Assembly: GCA_946800325.1 (NCBI GenBank)
Contig: OX326961.1
Location: 38,934,543 to 38,998,542, forward strand
Length of the DNA: 64,000 nt
Source: Luzula sylvatica
Lineage: Eukaryota; Streptophyta; Magnoliopsida; Poales; Juncaceae
Reading direction: 5' to 3'
The translations under genes were made by a program, and so were the position numbers. Below are positions 48,213-59,880 of this stretch, one piece after another (positions within the stretch are counted from its first letter, which is position 1; every line of letters starts with the position of its first letter). The notes below the pieces were generated by a model. That model did not search any database, had not been told where the DNA came from, and saw only the letters and a program-made list of their open reading frames with translations.

Positions 48213-48553
48213 TTTTTATTATTGTCATTGTATCCCTAATTTAAAGATTTTTAATTTTTGTATCATTTTTCTTTGGCATGAACAATGTGCGATTGCTGAT
48301 TAATTGATAAATTAAATTTACAAAAACAAATTACAAAGTTTCTGAAGAACATAGATCTTAATTGTTTTACTTAAAAAATTATTCTGAATCTTAATAAATA
48401 GATGTAAACACACAATCAAACCAACCACAACTACAAAATATTCTCTCTAAAAACAATCAACAAAACAAAAATAGAAAAATAGCATTTGGAATCTGATCAC
48501 CATAGAAATAGAATACTTGATTCATTTTTGGCAAATCGCACTCCAATGGCATT

Positions 48554-51500
48554 TCAAATCCTGGTTTTAACAATGGGTACATGCTTTATCTTCTCGAAAT
48601 TCTTTCCAACTTCAGCCTGAATTTCTTTAACAATATTACGCATTTCATAGATAGTCACCTCTTTGAGATTTCTCTTCTTTTGCAGCCCATCGGGAAGTTC
48701 CTTCAATGCGGAACATCCCCAAATAGTTAGTTCTGTAAGATTCGGCATTGCTTCCTTCTTACCATTTTTTTCTTTCATTGAGGTAGTGAAATTACATTCC
48801 TCTAAACCAGACAGATTAACCAAACATAACTTTGTAATATTCGGGAATCCGCCCGCCTTGAATACTAACTTCTTGCCATCATAGGCCTTACACAGATATA
48901 GGTTAGCAAGAGATGGAAGCTTGGATAACATATAAATAAAACCTTGTCGCACTTTCGACAACACTAGCGTTAGGCTAATGAGGTTCGGGAAATTGTATTG
49001 CACATCATCGGCCTCCGAGTCTGGTCCCTCTGGGTTGTCTATTTGCCCTCTTAACTCCATACTGTGGAGACAACGCAGGGTTGAGATGGTAAAAATACTT
49101 GCTGGAAGGGTTTGATCTTCTTTTGATTCCAAGAACAAGTGTCTGAGAAATTCCAAGTTGTGGAGGGAATTTGATATTATGTTGGCCTGCTTCCCTGAGA
49201 GCTGTTTTAACCCCAATGATCGGACATTGGTCATGTTCTCAAGTAAACCAACATTCTCGTTCCAGTCCGTACAATCGGCTATTTGGAGTGTTTGCAAATT
49301 ATTTAGTTTGCCGATGGATTTTGGGAGCTTGATACTATCAGCGAAGATATGCCTTAATTCAGAAATTTTCCAGAATGAATTTGGTAAACTATTCACCTCT
49401 GTTTTTCTTATATCGAGGGTTTGTAGATTAAGTAGTTTGCTAATGGAAGAAGGGAGTTGTTTTAAGCTATAGCACCGGATAGACATATACCTTAAGTGGA
49501 TGATATCGCCAAATGCATGGGGCAACCTCTTGATCATTAAACCACGAAGGTCGATAACTCGAAGGAACTTTGATTTAAGTAGGAACATCATTTTGTGAGG
49601 TCGATAATTGTTTGAATTTTCCTCAACACAATCACACATGAGGGACCGCATCTTGGGAAAGGGGTTTTCCAGCCTCACATGCTTGTGTGTGTGATTTTGG
49701 ATGAAAAGGCGCCGAATAGTTCTTGAAGACACAATATCAGCATTGTCATGGATCTCGACAAAGCATGATTCATGTGCTTCGGACTTCACAAAAGCATGAA
49801 TTAGGTCATCAACGGCCACCATCGCAATGCCCCCATATTCATTTTTTTGTTGAACATGGATTAGGGATCTTGAGATTAACTCTCGCAAGCAATCTTCTCC
49901 AATTTCCTCGAGAGTTTTGCCCGGTTTCGGCTGTATAAACCCCTCAGCAATCCATAAACGCACCAATCGATCTGCCATGAAGCTTGTACTTTCTGGAACA
50001 ACAACAAAGTACAAAAAACACGACTTCAATTGGTGAGGCAGATCGTCAAAGCTTAACGATAAAATGCTATCAATTGGTTTAGTTCCTTTTTTGGCCTTAA
50101 GATGGTTAAACACCATATCCCACTCGAAAAGCGAATCTTTTGTGCGCAATAATCCAGCTAGAAGAACAATGGTAAGGGGATGGCCTTCGGTGACGTTGTG
50201 AATTTCGCTTATATGAGGCCCAAATTCGAGTCCACGGCTATTTTTCGCAAATCTCAAATCAAATAGTTGCATGGTTTCTTTCTTTGTAAAAAGAATGTCT
50301 TGTTTGAATCGAGTGACTTCTGGACTATCTAATCGCGCAACCTCACTATCAAACCTTGGAATTAACAGAACTCTACTACCTTTGTCTTTGTTCGGCAGCG
50401 AAGTGGTTATGTGTTTCCAATCCGTAAGACTGACTAAGCCATCTAACACCACCAAATATTGTCTTTGTCTCAAGAGAGCAGAGAGCGATTTGCCGATGTC
50501 TTCTTGCTCGCTGCCCTCTTCGACACGATCTTGTTTTAACTGGGAAAGTACCTGCACGGCAAATCATCTCTTAGTATTTAAACAATTTCACATTCATAAT
50601 TAGGGATGTCACTGGATTAGATAATATCCAAACCGAACTGAGGCCATATCGGAATAGAGTACCTAGGGATCTGTAGCCGGGCTCGTTTATACAGGTTACA
50701 GATCCAGATCTATGAATTGATCTATTTGGCGAAACCGGGTAGGTACAGATCCGGGTATTGTTCGGATAATATCAAATATGGATATTCGTTTTTAATCCAT
50801 AGTTTGATAGTATGATCCATTTTGATACATTACTTACATGTTTTTCTATAATAAATCTATGCAACACACTACAATAAATATTTTAATAAATCTTCTCATA
50901 ACACATCATATGTTAAAAAAATACTACAATAATTTTTTGAAGGGGAATTCAACCCGCTAACTTTTTTCAAAATTATGAAAAACCCCATCACTCTAGATTT
51001 CCTTAGAAATCTCCTAGAAAGCATGTTGAATTTTTGTATACTCTACGAAGTTAAAGTTAACTATACCATTTATATTTGTACTTTTTTTTGGGAGTTTTAT
51101 GATACATCAATTTCCTTATCAAGGACCCATTTAAAAAAAAAATATTTCGAATATTTGTTAAATAATAATTTTTTTGTAAGATTCTAGTGTATATTTATCA
51201 TTTAATGCTATCCAAAACATAAATTTTGTATAATTAATTAATAAATAACAAAAATTCTTAAAATAATTTTTTGAAAATGGGTTCATGATAAGAAAATGAG
51301 TCTATCATATAACTTCACTTTTTTTTTTTTACCAAAATACCCTCATCACATTTTCTATGTTCTATTCATTTCTTTTTGTCCAACAAAAATAATAAACTAA
51401 AAAATAATAATTTTTTAACATAATAATAGTTTGTTATTTTTTTGATATTAGTTTAGGATGCACGATTTAATTTTATGAAATTATATTATAGAAAAAATAT

Positions 51501-53201
51501 ATTTTTATATTTTCTGTAAATGATAAAATCATTTTGCATAAAACATAATTTTTTGTTTTTTAATATTTATTTATATTTAATTGTTATATATCTATATTTA
51601 ATGTAAAATAATGTTATCATTTTTATTATTTATTTGATTAACAATTTTCATTTTTATAAATATTACATTCAAGATAGATATGAAAATAATACTCGATTCA
51701 AAATAATCAAATAAAATAATACTCAATTCAAAACAATAAATAAATACATACATAATAACACAAAAAAATATCGAACTAATTAAAGTTAAATCATTATTTT
51801 TTAATTTATTGATTTCTTTCAATTGGATAAAAGACAAGAAAATAAAATATACAATGGGGGTATTTTGGTGAACAAATTATTATATTGGATGAGATAGTTA
51901 TGTTTAGGGGAGTTCTATAATAGACCTATTTTTTTTTGATAGATTCTTTTTCAAAACAATATTTTGAATATTTGTGAACTAATTTTTTTTTTTTGTAAGA
52001 TTCAAGTGTATATTTATCATTTAATACTATACAAAATAAAAATTATGTATAAATAATTGAAAAATACCTAAAGAATCTTTAAATATTTTTTGAAAAAAAA
52101 TCTATTATAAGAAAATGGATCTAGCCTCTCCTTTAGGTTTAATCTCATAGGAGGTTAAAAGAAAATTCAATATATTGTATAGGTGGTTTTTTGAAAGAAT
52201 TTTAAAAGCGAGGGTTTTTTTCTGTAATATTCAGAAAAGTTTATGGGATTTTCGAAATTTTTTCCCTATTTAAATGATAATATTCATAATGCTGATAGCT
52301 TTATCAAGCTTAAGAAAAAAAGTTTTGGCAATATACCTCGCAGTAAATATCATAAAATAAGTCATTTGCTCTGAATTTCGCCGCCAAACTTTTCCAAATA
52401 ACAATCTCAAAATTGCGTTTGATCTCTCTACTACCATAGACTTTCTTTGCAAGTAATGATTTGCCAGCACTGGGTTCGCCGATGATAGATATTACTTCTC
52501 TCTTCATCGACCCTTCAAGAAGAAGTTTTGTAAGGTCTATAATTTTGTTATCCATGCCAACTGCTTCCTCTTGAATATGATCCCTTTTCACCAAAAATGT
52601 GTATTAGTTTTGGAAAATCAAATAATTGAGTAACTACTCTCGAATTATTTAGTTATGTTTTTGCTATCATAAATGTAAAGCACATTCTTATGGTTGGGTT
52701 TTGAATCTTTTGATCATACCATGCCGAAAAAGTCTTGCGGAAGGTAGGAGCCGAAGAAGAGGAGAATGGAACAAAGTCGATTTGATAATCCGTCTTATTT
52801 GTGTGGACCTCGAGCAGCCTTTCTTTTATGACATCGATCTTGGACGATAGCTTGTGTGCGACCCACATATGCATGAAAATATTCATCATCCATTTAAATT
52901 TCAATGCAGCTTTCCAGCCCGAACTCTGTGATGACCTCAATTTCTCCGCCTTTCTGAAGAACTCGTCAAGAGTGTCCTCCAAGTCAAATGCTAGGTTACG
53001 TGTCTGCCTCACCCAGACCTCGATATACGCGTTGCTACTATCACGGCGCTTTCGGTCTGCATCATTAAGAAAGGCTTGTAGCCATTCTAATTTGTCGCGA
53101 AGAACCCGCATATCTTTGTTTACCTTAATGAGAAAGGTTGCTTCTTTTGTGGCAAGCTCGGCGAGCTTGTTCACCACCGTCCCAACGGCCATGTCTGCCA
53201 T
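48554..53201 (-). CDS. CC-NB-LRR (RPP13-like) disease resistance protein
   Basis: Three exons on the minus strand (53201-52720, 52583-52337, 50551-48554) join in phase with GT-AG introns to give 908 residues. Residues 1-160 are an Rx-type coiled coil with an EDVID-like EDTLD at 75-79. The NB domain has a Walker A GEPSAGKS at 196-203. Kinase-2 reads VVLDG at 277-281, lacking the second acid of the usual LDD. RNBS-B is GSRVLLIPR, GLPL is GHPL (366-369), RNBS-D is CFLYFVVVPE, and MHD is VDD (490-492). Leucine-rich repeats fill about 540-880. Such receptors sense pathogen effectors in the cytosol and trigger cell death. The frame is open, so it may be expressed, but the altered switch motifs suggest changed nucleotide control. 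Intron 2 (1.8 kb) holds two MULE-like MITEs. Confidence 0.9.
50602..50790. repeat. hAT-like end or GTATCCG-type relic in NB-LRR intron 2
   Basis: AGGGATGTCACTGGATTAGATAAT at the left resembles the AGGGATGTCAAC ends seen at 58257 and 60669, and AGATCCGGGTATTGTTCGG follows. No partner end was located. Confidence 0.35.
51090..51317. mobile_element. MULE-like MITE in NB-LRR intron 2, copy A
   Basis: Ends GGGAGTTTTATGATACATC and, inverted, TGAAGTTATATGATAGAC. Possible 9-bp flanks CTTTTTTTT (51081-51089, 51318-51326), though a T run is weak proof. The interior GATTCTAGTGTATATTTATC matches copy B. Confidence 0.7.
51905..52136. mobile_element. MULE-like MITE in NB-LRR intron 2, copy B
   Basis: GGGGAGTTCTATAATAGACC on the left pairs with the inverted right end GGAGAGGCTAGATCCATTTT. 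The interior GATTCAAGTGTATATTTATC and TTTTGAATATTTGT match copy A at 51090-51317. Flanks share only TTTA. Confidence 0.7.
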
Positions 53202-53859
53202 TTGAACTGGGTCTAGCGAGTATCTCTCAAATAATATTTGTGTGCTTTCTTAATTTCAAAATTTCTTTCACTTTGCTGTCCCAACTGCAAGAGGCCAAGG
53301 GTACCCGGATTTTATAAGAGTTGTATGGGGGTTGATCTTTTGCATCACAAGTTTGTGTTTTGTGCGCACTTTGCAGTTGCATTTGACAATGGTTGATTGA
53401 TGCTAATTTGAAGGGCCAACATGATAGTCGGTCTTAAGTATATTAATGCGTTCATCAAATGATAACAAAATAGTTAGTAGAATTATATTGTTGAATGAGA
53501 CTACTAAAAGATCAAAAATATATTTAGCTAATTATTATCTTCAGAGTACAAAATTTGGTAAATAATTTTGTCTAACGATATATTTTGTTTGTTGACGAAT
53601 TCTAACCCAGATAATAATTACGTGACAACCATAGTAATTATGTTTGTCATTATTATCTTTAAATAAAATTATTAAATTCATTTATGTAGAATTATGTATA
53701 TAATTTACTATTATTTTTTAGTATATGACTCATTCATATATTTGTATTAATAATATATAAGATATAACACAGTTTTACGAAAAATCATAACAACAAACAT
53801 TATATCATTGTTGTGTACGATAGTTCACGCAATACAAAATATAAAAAATGTTGTTTAAT
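53202..53859 (-). promoter_or_regulatory. 5' flank of the NB-LRR gene
   Basis: The first 150 bases upstream of the ATG include CTTGGCCTCTTGCAGTT-like and TATAAAATCC-like sequence on the minus strand (plus-strand GGATTTTATAAGAG at 53309-53322), a candidate TATA box about 110 bases before the ATG. Beyond it is AT-rich DNA without a gene. Confidence 0.45.
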
Positions 53860-53869
53860 CTAGACTTGG

Positions 53870-53880
53870 GGGGGGGGGGG
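53870..53880. repeat. G homopolymer at the start of an LTR-like block
   Basis: A run of about 12 G in otherwise AT-rich DNA; the length is prone to sequencing error. Confidence 0.8.
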
Positions 53881-54660
53881 ATGAAAATTTAATTCTAAGG
53901 TCTAATTTTCATGCTAATGATAGGAAATTTATATTTTCACGGAACCTTAAAGTAATTTAAAGTAAATAAGAAGAATACCACAATCGCAAACACAAAGAGT
54001 TTATTACGGAGTTCGGTAGATGGTTGCTTTGTAGTTTTAACTCACAGTCTACTTTCTCAATTGACCGACTCGATTGTTCACAAGTACGTACGTCTCCAAG
54101 GATGCATTGCGCCTTTTAGACACTCTATTGAATTTCCCAAATCAACGATTACAAGATTTAGCCTTGATCGACTTACATGTTTCTACCGATCTATGACGGG
54201 CTTTACAATTCGAGTACTAGCCTATTACAATCTACAAATCGAACTCTACGTAATCGGTCACGCGAGTTGGAAATCGTTTGTACGAAGGATTTGAAAGATC
54301 GAATCTCGATCAAGCGTTTGATATGGATTGATTAAGCCGAAGATCGCAAGGCTTGTATTTCTCTCTTTGATAGAGTGTAAATGTATTGTGTAAATTGGAG
54401 AGAGAAACGATTAGAAGGGGTCCATTTATATAACACATGACCCCTTCAAATGTACAGTTTTTTGTACGTTCCGTTCGCACGAAATAAGCCTTCCGTTCGG
54501 ACGGAACGTTAATCAAACTAGCCGTTGTAATATAATAATGCAAAACCTGACACTTCCGTTCGAACAAAATCATAGGTCTGTTCGTACGCAAGGGATAGTA
54601 ATATCGATATTGTTTTGAAATATTCAAATCAGAAATTTGAACCTGCAAAGATGTTTTGGA
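53881..54660 (-). mobile_element. LTR-like block with its own TATA and TTCG-core palindromes
   Basis: On the minus strand GGGGTCATGTGTTATATAAATGG (about 54420-54442) contains a strong TATA box; upstream of it lie TTCCGTTCGCACGAAA, TTCCGTTCGGACGGAA and TTCCGTTCGAAC palindromes (54464-54560), in the same relative place as in the solo LTRs. CGAACTCCGTAATAAACTC follows downstream. The ends and any duplication could not be fixed, so it is an LTR of another family or a partial one. Confidence 0.5.
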
Positions 54661-55548
54661 ATTTGTATTTCATTTCATAATAAAGATGTCATTTTGCACA
54701 TCATTAAAAGCACATATCCCAATTCAAATTTAATGGGTAAAAATCATAAGTACATAATCATATTATACTTAATTAAGTATATTAGTCGTGCTCTAAAAAT
54801 AATGAGCACACGACATATATACTCACTATCAATCATTAATTATATATTATTAATACTTTTTTATTAATTCAAAATGCAATGGAAATTATATATCACATTT
54901 AATAGTGAAAATAATTTTCAAAATAATATCAAAATTTAATCAGAAAAAATATAAATATTAAATATTAAATATCATATCATATGATTTTTTTGAAATACAC
55001 ATTATAAAAGATAACAATAGGATCAGACACAAGTTTATAAATTTAACAAGTTATATGTTTTGAAAGATACCTATTTTTTCATTTCTATTAATAATTGAAA
55101 ATATTAACATTAAATTGTTTGAAAAAAACATAAATACATATTAGTATTATATAGGATTCTTACTGTTTTAGTTTTTTAAAAATAAAAAATAATATTTAAA
55201 ATTTAATTATATAAAAAAATCGCATTTTTCTTTTGCATTGAAATTTCTTACATAATATATGAAAGACATAAATGCTTTAGACTAAACAATTTGTTTAGGT
55301 AAATGATACGTATATATTACACATTGTCCTTTATTGTTTAGGTAATGGTGCTTGTATATCAGAGATCGTTCTTTTTATGTATTATTATCTTACATATAAT
55401 TATCAGAGATCGTCCTTTTTATATATTATTGTTTATGTATTATTATCTTACATATAACTGTTCATATAATATAGTGTGTGATTATTTGATATTAAACAAT
55501 CTATGTCGAATATGCATTTAATTGTATAATTATTTTAGAGTCAAGGAT
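54661..55548. other. AT-rich spacer
   Basis: A local duplication of AGAGATCGTTCTTTTTATG-like words occurs at 55362-55445. No gene supported. Confidence 0.45.
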
Positions 55549-56960
55549 TGTTGGGGTAACGGTGCACCCGAAATCCTGCGCAGCGGAAGTGAGGGCCCCG
55601 AGTCCGGATTACCCTAATCCCCGAGATCACGTCACCTCTCCGAGAGTACAATGCAAATAGAAGATCGATGTTCATATCGCATGAAATTGATCACGTACGA
55701 AGGGTTGAACGCTTTTTATTTGCCTTCCTTTGTGCTTTCTCCACGTATTTACGTCCGTCCCATACCACACGCCTTCACGTCTTTGGCCACTCCTTCGTTG
55801 TCATATACAACCGCAAGCGTTGGCTTCGGTTGTTCTTCCAAGTCCCACTCGGTTGATCCTCCGATTCGACCACAATCGAAGAGTCACAAGGCGTGAACTC
55901 CTCTACCCGTATCCACCATGAGTTATCGTTTGCCGGTCACAACACGTCACTGCCTAGACGACACGCGTGTGAACGTGCTTGATTCGATTGAAATTCTCTT
56001 ATGGAGAAAAAAGATTTCCTCCCTTTCTCTCTATCTTTGTCTTGTGTTCACACTTTTTCAACCATTGACAAGAATCTCTCTAATTTCTGTAATAGTTAAG
56101 ACTCCTTGAACCGATATACACACACCAAGAAGAGAGAAACATCTTATTTAAACTTAATAGGATAAGGATAATCCAAAAGTTGCATATCATATATACAAAC
56201 TCGTGCATAATAATTATACACATAACAATTCCATAATAAGTTCCGTTATAACACAACTATAGTCCGTTATAACGGACCCGTATGTATATACTTCCATTGT
56301 AACGCAATCTATGATCCGTTACAACGGACTAGTTTTTGAAAATCTGGTTCAATAACCTCGTAGATGTCCGTTACAACGCAACCTTTGGTCTGTTGTAACG
56401 GAAGTGTTCATGAAACTAAAATCTGCCTAATCTCCTTACGCATATTTTGGTTCCCTTTAACATGTATTTATGTGTCCTTATATGTACAGTTTTATCGTTG
56501 ATCCAAAACTGTATTTCCTTTAACATGTAATAGTTAAGACTCCTTGAACCGATATACACACACCAAGAAGAGAGAAACATCTTATTTAAACTTAATAGGA
56601 TAAGGATAATCCAAAAGTTGCATATCATATATACAAACTCGTGCATAATAATTATACACATAACAATTCCATAATAAGTTCCGTTATAACACAACTATAG
56701 TCCGTTATAACGGACCCGTATGTATATACTTCCATTGTAACGCAATCTATGATCCGTTACAACGGACTAGTTTTTGAAAATCTGGTTCAATAACCTCGTA
56801 GATGTCCGTTACAACGCAACCTTTGGTCTGTTGTAACGGAAGTGTTCATGAAACTAAAATCTGCCTAATCTCCTTACGCATATTTTGGTTCCCTTTAACA
56901 TGTATTTATGTGTCCTTATATGTACAGTTTTATCGTTGATCCAAAACTGTATTTCCTTCA
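55549..56960 (-). mobile_element. Solo LTR 4, duplication AGGAT, with internal tandem copy
   Basis: A 1412-bp LTR with perfect flanks AGGAT (55544-55548, 56961-56965). On the minus strand it runs from TGAAGGAAATACAGTTTTGG to TTACCCCAACA. A 438-bp piece is tandemly repeated (56088-56525 and 56526-56960), which explains its extra length. Each repeat carries six palindromes of the TCCGT-N4-ACGGA type with TATA, TACA or TGTA cores (for example TCCGTTATAACGGA at 56266). Confidence 0.96.
56088..56960. repeat. 438-bp tandem duplication within solo LTR 4
   Basis: The two units look identical over almost their whole length, including all palindromes; they differ at the last bases (CCTTTAACA against CCTTCA). 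Such identity implies a recent event, or an assembly duplication. Confidence 0.93.
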
Positions 56961-57039
56961 AGGATAAATATATCCAAGATAATATAACGAAACTATATAT
57001 GCAGACTAGTACATTCACATAAGAGACATTCAACAACAT

Positions 57040-57480
57040 ATGACTTATGGAATGTAATTATATAGTGAGATATTATGTATCTGATGAGCTGCTTTATGAG
57101 AATATTCATGGTTTGAAGTCGTTGATAATTCCTCATAACAAAAATGTAATATTGATTGTTTGACATGAGATTATTATACTCTTAGTATGCGGATCATAAT
57201 AATTTGATATGTTTCTTACTATCCGTAAAATGACATAATAGGACATCATTGGATATTATCCGAAGCACAACCAAAAATATGTTTAACCAGGATGCGATTT
57301 CTTTCTTTGTATAGGAAAGATATATTTTTTGGGCCTCTCAAGAAATTAGGACTGAAAGAATCTATGACCGCACTCGTGAGACGTCATCGTATAGTTTGGT
57401 CTAATTCGATAATTAGGTACAAGAGTATCGTAAACCATAACTGTGACATCATAGCGATTGTTTTCGTGTGTTTGGAATAA
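57040..57480 (+). mobile_element. Copia 3' internal fragment
   Basis: GGATATTATCCGAAGCACAAC and TTTTTGGGCCTCTCAAGAAA correspond to 41369-41470 in the Copia element. ORF 57292-57480 is the counterpart of the frame at 41322-41510. Solo LTR 4 lies directly upstream in the opposite orientation. Confidence 0.6.
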
Positions 57481-58256
57481 AAAATATTGAATTTTTCCCT
57501 AAAAAATAAACTAGAACTTTTTATTTTGTTGTTATGAAAAAAATTTACTAACCCATAACCTATTATTGATGCTTTTATTTTTGAAGGAGGTTTGACAATG
57601 TGTCGAGACCTCGAATATTATTGATGATTTTAACATGATCATTTTTGATACATTATGGTTGAACTAGCGATTATCTCGCGCAATTGCGCGGGTTTGTTCT
57701 AGTCGATTGTATTTTTGCTTTTTTTTGCTTCTTTTTTTGTTTAGATGTGTTGTTATTGTAATTTCATATATGCCCTATGAAATATCAAAATTAAAAAAAA
57801 TTGAAAAAATAAAAAATATAACGATGTGGCGGACAGAGAGCATTCCGCCTGATATATCTTATTTTCATATATGCCCGGCGTAATCTAAAAATTGAAAAAT
57901 TGAAAAAAAATAAAAATAATAAAAAGGCGAAGTGACGGATGCCTTGGAAGCTCCTCAGCAGCCCCCCCACGAAATCTCGAAATTGAAAACAATTTGAAAA
58001 GAAAAAAAGAAATCTAAAAATTGGAAAAATCTGTAAAAAAAATAAAAAAGGTAAAGTGACGGGAATAGGGCATGCCACTTCCCAGGTCATTTGCAGCCCC
58101 CCGCGAAACCTTATAATTGAAAAAAATCTGAAAAAAAATATATATATATTAAAAAAAAAGGCCACATGACAGCTCTTCAGTGACCATCTAAAATTAGAAG
58201 TAAGGTATAATAACCGAGTCATTATAGTATAAAATATCATATTTTGATATTTTGAT
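57481..58256. other. Spacer with AAAAATTGAAAAAAT-type repeats
   Basis: Imperfect repeats of about 100 bases (AAATTGAAAAAATCTGAAAAAAA, GTGACGGA, GCCCCCCACGAAATC) at 57790, 57885, 57960 and 58085. The Phe-rich minus-strand frame over them is low complexity. No gene supported. Confidence 0.5.
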
Positions 58257-58603
58257 TAGGGGTGTCAACGAGATGGGTCGGTTCATTAAGCCGCGCCATA
58301 TTCGTATTCAAAATTTAAAATATTATCCGTACCCTAACCAAAAACCCGCAGATAAAAAATTTCTCCCATACCCGACCCGCGGGGAAATTTGTACCCGCGG
58401 GTATTATTCATTATCCGAAAATACCAAAACAAATATATTGAAATCCGAAAAAATTCAAATATTACAAATAATTAAAATAATCCGAAAAAATCACTAACCA
58501 TTTTAACCACATAAAACAAGCATAATATTTAAATATATTAAAAAACTAAATATTACAAATAATTAAGTCATAAAACATTCAAAATGTTTAAATTATCGAT
58601 TTT

Positions 58604-58938
58604 ATTCTCATGTTTGGTTTACACGCTCGGTAATAAAATAATGGAATACTCCATTCCCTAGGAAATATTTGATGGGAATATGATTACCACCAAAATTTGT
58701 GACTTTTCTCCTTTCCCATGAGAAGGGAATACATTTTCTTTTAATTTTCAAAAATAAATATCTCAATGTTTCTATAAATAAACTCATTTTTATATTTTTA
58801 TAGTATGTCATGAAATAAATAAATGTACCAACCAAACAAGATATTAGAATATGCAATGGAATGATATGTCTTGGCATGAGATTCTTTGGCATACTTCATG
58901 CCAATGCATTCTCCAAAGCACGAACCAAACAGACCCTT
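58604..58938. mobile_element. MITE with TGTTTGGTT ends
   Basis: Left TCATGTTTGGTTTACACGCT pairs with the inverted right end AGGGTCTGTTTGGTTCGTGC. The interior has GGAATAC/GTATTCC-type inverted words. It resembles hAT-type MITEs. No duplication determined. Confidence 0.65.
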
Positions 58939-59368
58939 AGTGTTTTAAAAAAAACAACGTACGAAATTATTTTAGGAGTATTTTTGCATGTGACCTACAT
59001 AAATGAAAAATAAAAAAAAATTATATTTTCAAAATTATTTTAAAACTAATTCAAATCGGATTTCAAAATCTGACAGCACTTGATTCTAAAAAACAGTTAG
59101 ATTATTTAGATTCAAAAATATTATAAATATATTAATTATATAACATGTGTTAATTATTGTGTTAATTAAATATGTTAACTAGAATATATAAAATGTGATG
59201 ATAAAAATTGGAGACGCGTATTAATTAAAAAGAAGAATGATTGCAATATGTCAAATAAGTTATTAATGAAATTTTAGATGGTTACTCGTCTAATTTTTTT
59301 TTGTATGTAGTGGACAAATTAAAAATCAACTAAGATTTCATAAATTAAAAGAGTCATAAAAAATAACA

Positions 59369-59880
59369 ATAGTTAAGAGTTCATTGAAAATATGAAAAAT
59401 AGCACAAATGTTTTAATCGGAGGCTAGCTGAGTCAAGTTAAAGTTTTCATATTTAACTCCAACTTCCAATGGGAAATGGGAAATTACTTAAAAATATAAC
59501 TTCAAGCTGTAGAAGTCATGACAGCCCGTAAGATTAGCGCATTGGATAGGTACATAACTTACAAAAATTAGAAAAATTACGGATAAGATAGACTAATGAA
59601 AATTATAGAAGTCTTGTTGAGAACCACGACAAAAATGGTGGATTGGCGTGATTACTCATATTACTTATTGTTGGACGCGCACGAAATAAGATGAATCAAT
59701 GAAATAAAGTGGATCAAATAGTTGGAGCATTTCTGCTCGTAATGTTGTATGGCGAGTAATTCGAACAACAATTTGATTTTTAAAAAAGTTCTAAATTTAT
59801 TCCAAAACGATTTTAAAAATACGACGAGTTAATTAGGTTCAAAATGTATATTCTTCCATATAAAAAAAAAGTGGTAATGC
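59369..59880 (+). repeat. Duplicated block A-B, first copy
   Basis: Block A (59369-59655, CAATAGTTAAGAGTTCATTG to GGTGGATTGGCGTGATTACT) recurs at 62059-62430. Block B (59655-59880, TAAGATGAATCAATGAAATA to TATATTCTTCC) recurs at 60671-60895. Both are in the same orientation and contain no gene. Confidence 0.88.

Noticed and set aside
57791..58240. 149-residue Phe-rich minus-strand frame
   Set aside because: A product of oligo(A) repeats on the plus strand; no domain.
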